NCBI GenBank assembly: GCA_025766275.1
Contig: JAFKAC010000015.1
Location: forward strand, 1,364,001-1,428,000
From: Lactarius indigo
Lineage: Eukaryota > Basidiomycota > Agaricomycetes > Russulales > Russulaceae
Direction of reading: 5' to 3'
DNA length: 64,000 bases
Positions 60,578 through 64,000 of this stretch are shown here, piece by piece (position 1 is the stretch's first letter; each line of letters begins with the position of its first letter). A model generated the notes under the pieces. The model searched no databases. It saw only the letters and a list, made by a program, of their open reading frames with translations, and was not told the DNA's origin. The position numbers and the translations under genes were made by a program.

Positions 60578-62320
60578 ATGTCAGGCGCAGCGAACCTCGA
60601 CGTAAACCATTTCGATGTGGCACTCGCACTCTAGCTAACTAGGCTTTTACATCAGCGTGCGATCGAACTCGTGCAAATCGCAATAGACGAAGACAAGAAA
60701 CAAAACTACCCCGAGGCGTACAAGCAATATCAAAACGCACTGGACTATTTTATGCTCGCACTTAAATGTACGTATTCCCTACTTTCTGCGCCGAAGCCGA
60801 TACGGAAAAACAGAAAGAAACTGAATTTGAGTCCGAAGATGAGAAGAACGAGCGGTCGAAGGCACTGATCCGAGGCAAAATCGGAGAGTACCTTGGTCGC
60901 GCCGAGCAGCTTAAGGACCATTTGGCTCAGACAAGTGAAAAGCGCGCTCGAAGGGCGATGGGAGCGAATGGGATGGCGAATGGGGGGCCCGGTGGGGAGG
61001 GCAAAAGGTGTGTGCTTCTTCCCTTTACATTCTCACCTCGTTCAGAACGAGGGTATGTAATACGTGCTGTATGCCAGGAAGGACGACGACGACGGAGACC
61101 AAGACCCCGAAGTAAAGAAGCTCCGTGCAGGCCTGATGAACGCTATAATTGTCGACAAACCGAACATTCGCTGGGACGACGTCGCGGGACTCGAGGTTGC
61201 CAAAGAATCCTTGAAGGAGGCCGTCATTTTACCTATCAAATTTCCACATCTGTTTACGGGCAAGCGCACGCCTTGGCGAGGTATTTTACTCTATGGCCCA
61301 CCTGGTACGGGGAAAAGTTACCTCGCCAAGGCGGTGGCAACGGAGGCGAAGAGCACATTCTTCAGCGTTAGTTCAAGTGATCTGGTTAGCAAGTGGCAGG
61401 GTGATTCGGAGCGGTATGTACCCCTCTTCCCTTTACTATGGGTAGAAATACTTCATCCACGTCTGATGCCGCAGGCTCGTCAAACAACTCTTCCAGATGG
61501 CGCGCGAATCGAAACCTGCGATCATCTTCATAGACGAGGTTGACTCACTCGCTGGGACTCGAAACGAAGGCGAATCTGAGGGCTCGCGGCGCATCAAAAC
61601 GGAATTCCTAGTACAGATGAACGGCGTTGGCCACGACGATACTGGTGTACTTGTTCTCGGTGCCACGAACATCCCGTGGCAATTAGACCCCGCCATCAAG
61701 CGACGGTGCGTTCCTTTGACACTTCATGACTCCGAAGTTAAAGGTGTCCTTCCTTCTGAAGATTCGAAAAGCGAATATACATCCCGCTTCCTGGAACTGA
61801 AGCCAGAAAGCGCATGTTTGAGATACACGTAGGGTCGACTCCTTGTGAGCTGACACCCAAGGACTACCGCACGCTAGCTATTCGCTCCGAAGGGTACGTT
61901 GGTGGTTGTTTTGCCGCAGCCTCTTGATGATTCAACCCCACCCGTCAGATACTCTGGGTCAGATATTGCTGTCGTTGTTCGCGACGCTCTCATGCAGCCC
62001 GTTCGGAAAGTCCTCTCTGCCACGCATTTCAAACCCTTTCAGCCAGACCCGGACTCTGCCATCGTTAAGTGGATACCCTGTTCTCCCGGAGATCCGAGCG
62101 CCGTCGAGAAGAACTGGACTCAAGTAGAGAGTGACGAACTACAAGAGCCGCCATTGCGTTTTACTGACTTTGTTAAGTCACTGGAGAGTGTACGACCAAC
62201 AGTCAGCCAGGAAGATATCAAGCGACACGATGATTGGACCAAGGAGAGCGGTACGTTTGTTGCCGTTGTACTCTCTTACTTTGGCTGATGGTTGAATCCT
62301 CAGGGGCTGACGGTGCATGA
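60578..62320 (+). CDS. VPS4: Vps4 AAA ATPase, ESCRT-III disassembly
   Basis: ATG at 60578 (MSGAANLD), a 54-bp intron, then the MIT domain ([34 protein letters not shown]) that binds ESCRT-III tails. After a linker, the AAA domain: [18 protein letters not shown], Walker A GPPGTGKS, pore-loop KWQGDSER, Walker [11 protein letters not shown], and [16 protein letters not shown] with the arginine fingers. Then [20 protein letters not shown] and the C-terminal helix ([20 protein letters not shown]). TGA at 62318. Introns of about 50-65 bp join all parts without a frame break. It acts on endosomes in multivesicular-body sorting. Confidence 0.93.
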
Positions 62321-63390
62321 CAACGCAGAGATGGAAGGAAGGACTTGACACGGTTGTAATAGACCTACATTTTTTATATCTGGTTCCATGGATTCCTTGA
62401 CACTTCTCATTCACGACCATGCAGTTCGTGTAATATATCTATCGCCAATATTCGGTGTTGCTTGTGCCATCTGACAACTCCTGGTTGTGTGCCAACTAGT
62501 AACCCAACTTGTAGTAGCTGTTGGCTATGACTGGGCCCCATGACCGAGCCAGGGTACCTCATAGTCTATTGACGCCCTGATACGATGAGGTGTCGCGCAA
62601 GTGGATTAACAGGCCTGACCACACGTGCGGTTGTCCGCTACAGTAGTGTGCGACGTATTAGTCATAAACGTTTCCATATACAATTTCATCAAAGCTATTC
62701 TTAATGATATTATTTTTGTTTAGCATTTAGGATAATAGACTATAAACTGAAATTAAATGATACATTTAATCAAATACGTTTTCACATGGACCTTCACAAG
62801 GGCTTTCACACGAGTTTTGGGACTTCCATGACACCAGCTTGAGGGAACTTTTCCGTGGCAGATTTGTGCTCGCACGCCTGGAATGCCACACATGTATCTA
62901 GGCCCGGTTGCACGCCCGGTTGTGTTACAGTAACAGAATTGACTCACTTCACATCGGGACCTGGATTACCTGCCAGCCTTCCGACAGGTACGGGGTATGG
63001 TCCAAGCCATACAGCCGTCCAGGAAAAAGGACATGGTGGACGTCCACCACTGGTGTTGAGCTTATGGTTCCCAGGCAGTCAGTGGAATCCAACTTGTCGC
63101 GTGGTGACAAGCGTGGTAATGGAAAGGGCCGACGAGCTCGCATCTGAAATAAAGTTGTCCGATCCGATCCTACCCAGTGCGGTCAAGGGGGATGACAAGG
63201 TTGTCGGTCCAGAGACTGTAAGGGTTATTATCAGCACACCGCGACCGTCGTACCAGTCGAGACGAAACTGTCAGCGACCGACACGGAAAATCCCAGTCAG
63301 TGTGTTGGATGGTCTCGTGATGTGACTACCTTTGGTCACACTCGCGCCTCGCGTCTCGCGGCCGCACTGCACCACATACCACACACCACG
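62321..63390. other. 1.1-kb intergenic region
   Basis: VPS4 3' flank and SmD3 promoter. A frame at 62855-63325 (156 residues) lacks a domain and the composition of a gene. AT-rich around 62690-62770. Confidence 0.5.
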
Positions 63391-64000
63391 ATGTCTGCTG
63401 GGCTAGGAGTTCCTGTAAAGTTATTACATGAGTCACTCGGACATATAGTCACAGTTGAGCTCAAAACGGGGCAACTTTATCGCGGCAAACTCGCTGAAGG
63501 TAGGTCATCTTTGTGGCCCGATTAGCCCGGATTGTTCACAACTGATATCTTTTCATCGACAGCCGAGGATAATCTCAACATTTCTTTAAAAGATATTACC
63601 GTGACCGGAAGGGATGGTCGCGTCTCTCAGCTTGATCAAGTCTATATCCGAGGAAGTATGGTCCGTTTCTTCATCGTCCCTGACATGCTGCAAAATGCAC
63701 CCATGTATGTAGTCCGATCTTTATGTTCGTCATAGTCTCTGGCTTAGGCGATTTCCGTAGGTTCAAACGTGTCGGCCCTAATGCCATGCGGGGACGGGGT
63801 ATAGGTACCGCTCGTGGACGTGCCACGATCATGAGAGGTTTGTCCCATCTTTTCTCCAGATTCGGAGCTCTACTAACGTATCCATCTTTGTAGCCAATGG
63901 TGGCGTTTCCTCAATAATTAATTTCTATACGTTGTTGCTGATTGTCTCTTACAGCTCGTCGTGGTCGCGGCGTCCCGTCGGCGGCAAGAGGTATTCGGCG
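63391..64000 (+). CDS. SMD3: Small nuclear ribonucleoprotein SmD3, partial at window end
   Basis: ATG at 63391. Sm1 motif: [20 protein letters not shown] with the next exon [15 protein letters not shown]. Sm2 motif: [20 protein letters not shown]. Introns 63500-63562 and about 63704-63758 are short and GT-AG. The last visible exons ([22 protein letters not shown]) are the arginine/glycine-rich tail of SmD3. It is a component of the heptameric Sm ring of spliceosomal snRNPs in the nucleus. The 3' end is beyond the window. Confidence 0.92.

Noticed and set aside
62855..63325. 156-residue frame between VPS4 and SMD3
   Set aside because: No domain, no splice signals and atypical composition; likely chance.

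Overview
The window looks like nuclear DNA of a basidiomycete fungus, most likely an agaricomycete. Genes are split by many short GT-AG introns of about 49-65 bp, the protein families are fungal (HAL-type kinase, RSC Rsc1/2, OPT transporter, Kre9/Knh1-type wall protein, MYST acetyltransferase), and the transposons are of kinds common in agaricomycetes. There are no bacterial operons, CRISPR arrays or recognisable tRNA/rRNA genes.

Positions 1-20990 are a transposon nest that can be unpicked from target-site duplications and LTR ends. A plus-strand Ty3/gypsy chromovirus (1-9503, 5' end outside the window) sits inside the gag of a second, minus-strand Ty3-type element (9504-11157). Its own 3' LTR is split by a 3.4-kb DNA transposon (5726-9155) with 43-45 bp perfect terminal inverted repeats, a TA duplication and a DDE transposase. 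The second element lies in a plus-strand copia LTR (11158-11346), which lies in a copia fragment (11347-12921) that also carries a foreign solo LTR (12148-12729, TSD AATCA). Next comes a long minus-strand copia element (12922-20990) whose integrase is interrupted by a solo LTR (TSD TGGAC) that itself holds another solo LTR (TSD GAGCG), and whose leader holds a third solo LTR (TSD GCTGG). The in-frame stops in these polyproteins are all TGA at sites where arginine (CGA) is plausible, which points to CpG decay.

Positions 21458-64000 are gene-rich. In order: YFH7-like P-loop kinase (-), GH71/99-like protein with a proline/serine-rich tail (+), aldo/keto reductase (-), a 2.7-kb gap, C2H2 zinc-finger factor (-), tandem-bromodomain/BAH RSC subunit (+), OPT transporter (+), Mediator Med9 (+), Kre9/Knh1-like membrane-anchored protein (+), disordered protein (-), a predicted pseudokinase (-), a 4.6-kb gene-poor gap with a possible Crinkler-header remnant, MYST acetyltransferase (-), ribosomal protein eL19 (-), HAL-type kinase (+), VPS4 (+) and the start of SmD3 (+). 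Chromatin/transcription (RSC, MYST, Med9, zinc finger) and housekeeping (eL19, VPS4, SmD3) genes are mixed, with no evidence of a functional cluster.

Several host genes, including eL19, show isolated 1-2 nt frame breaks in otherwise clean coding sequence. This looks more like assembly indels than gene death, so gene models here need raw-read support. I found no convincing new multi-gene system. The most unusual single gene is the predicted pseudokinase at 46278-49680.
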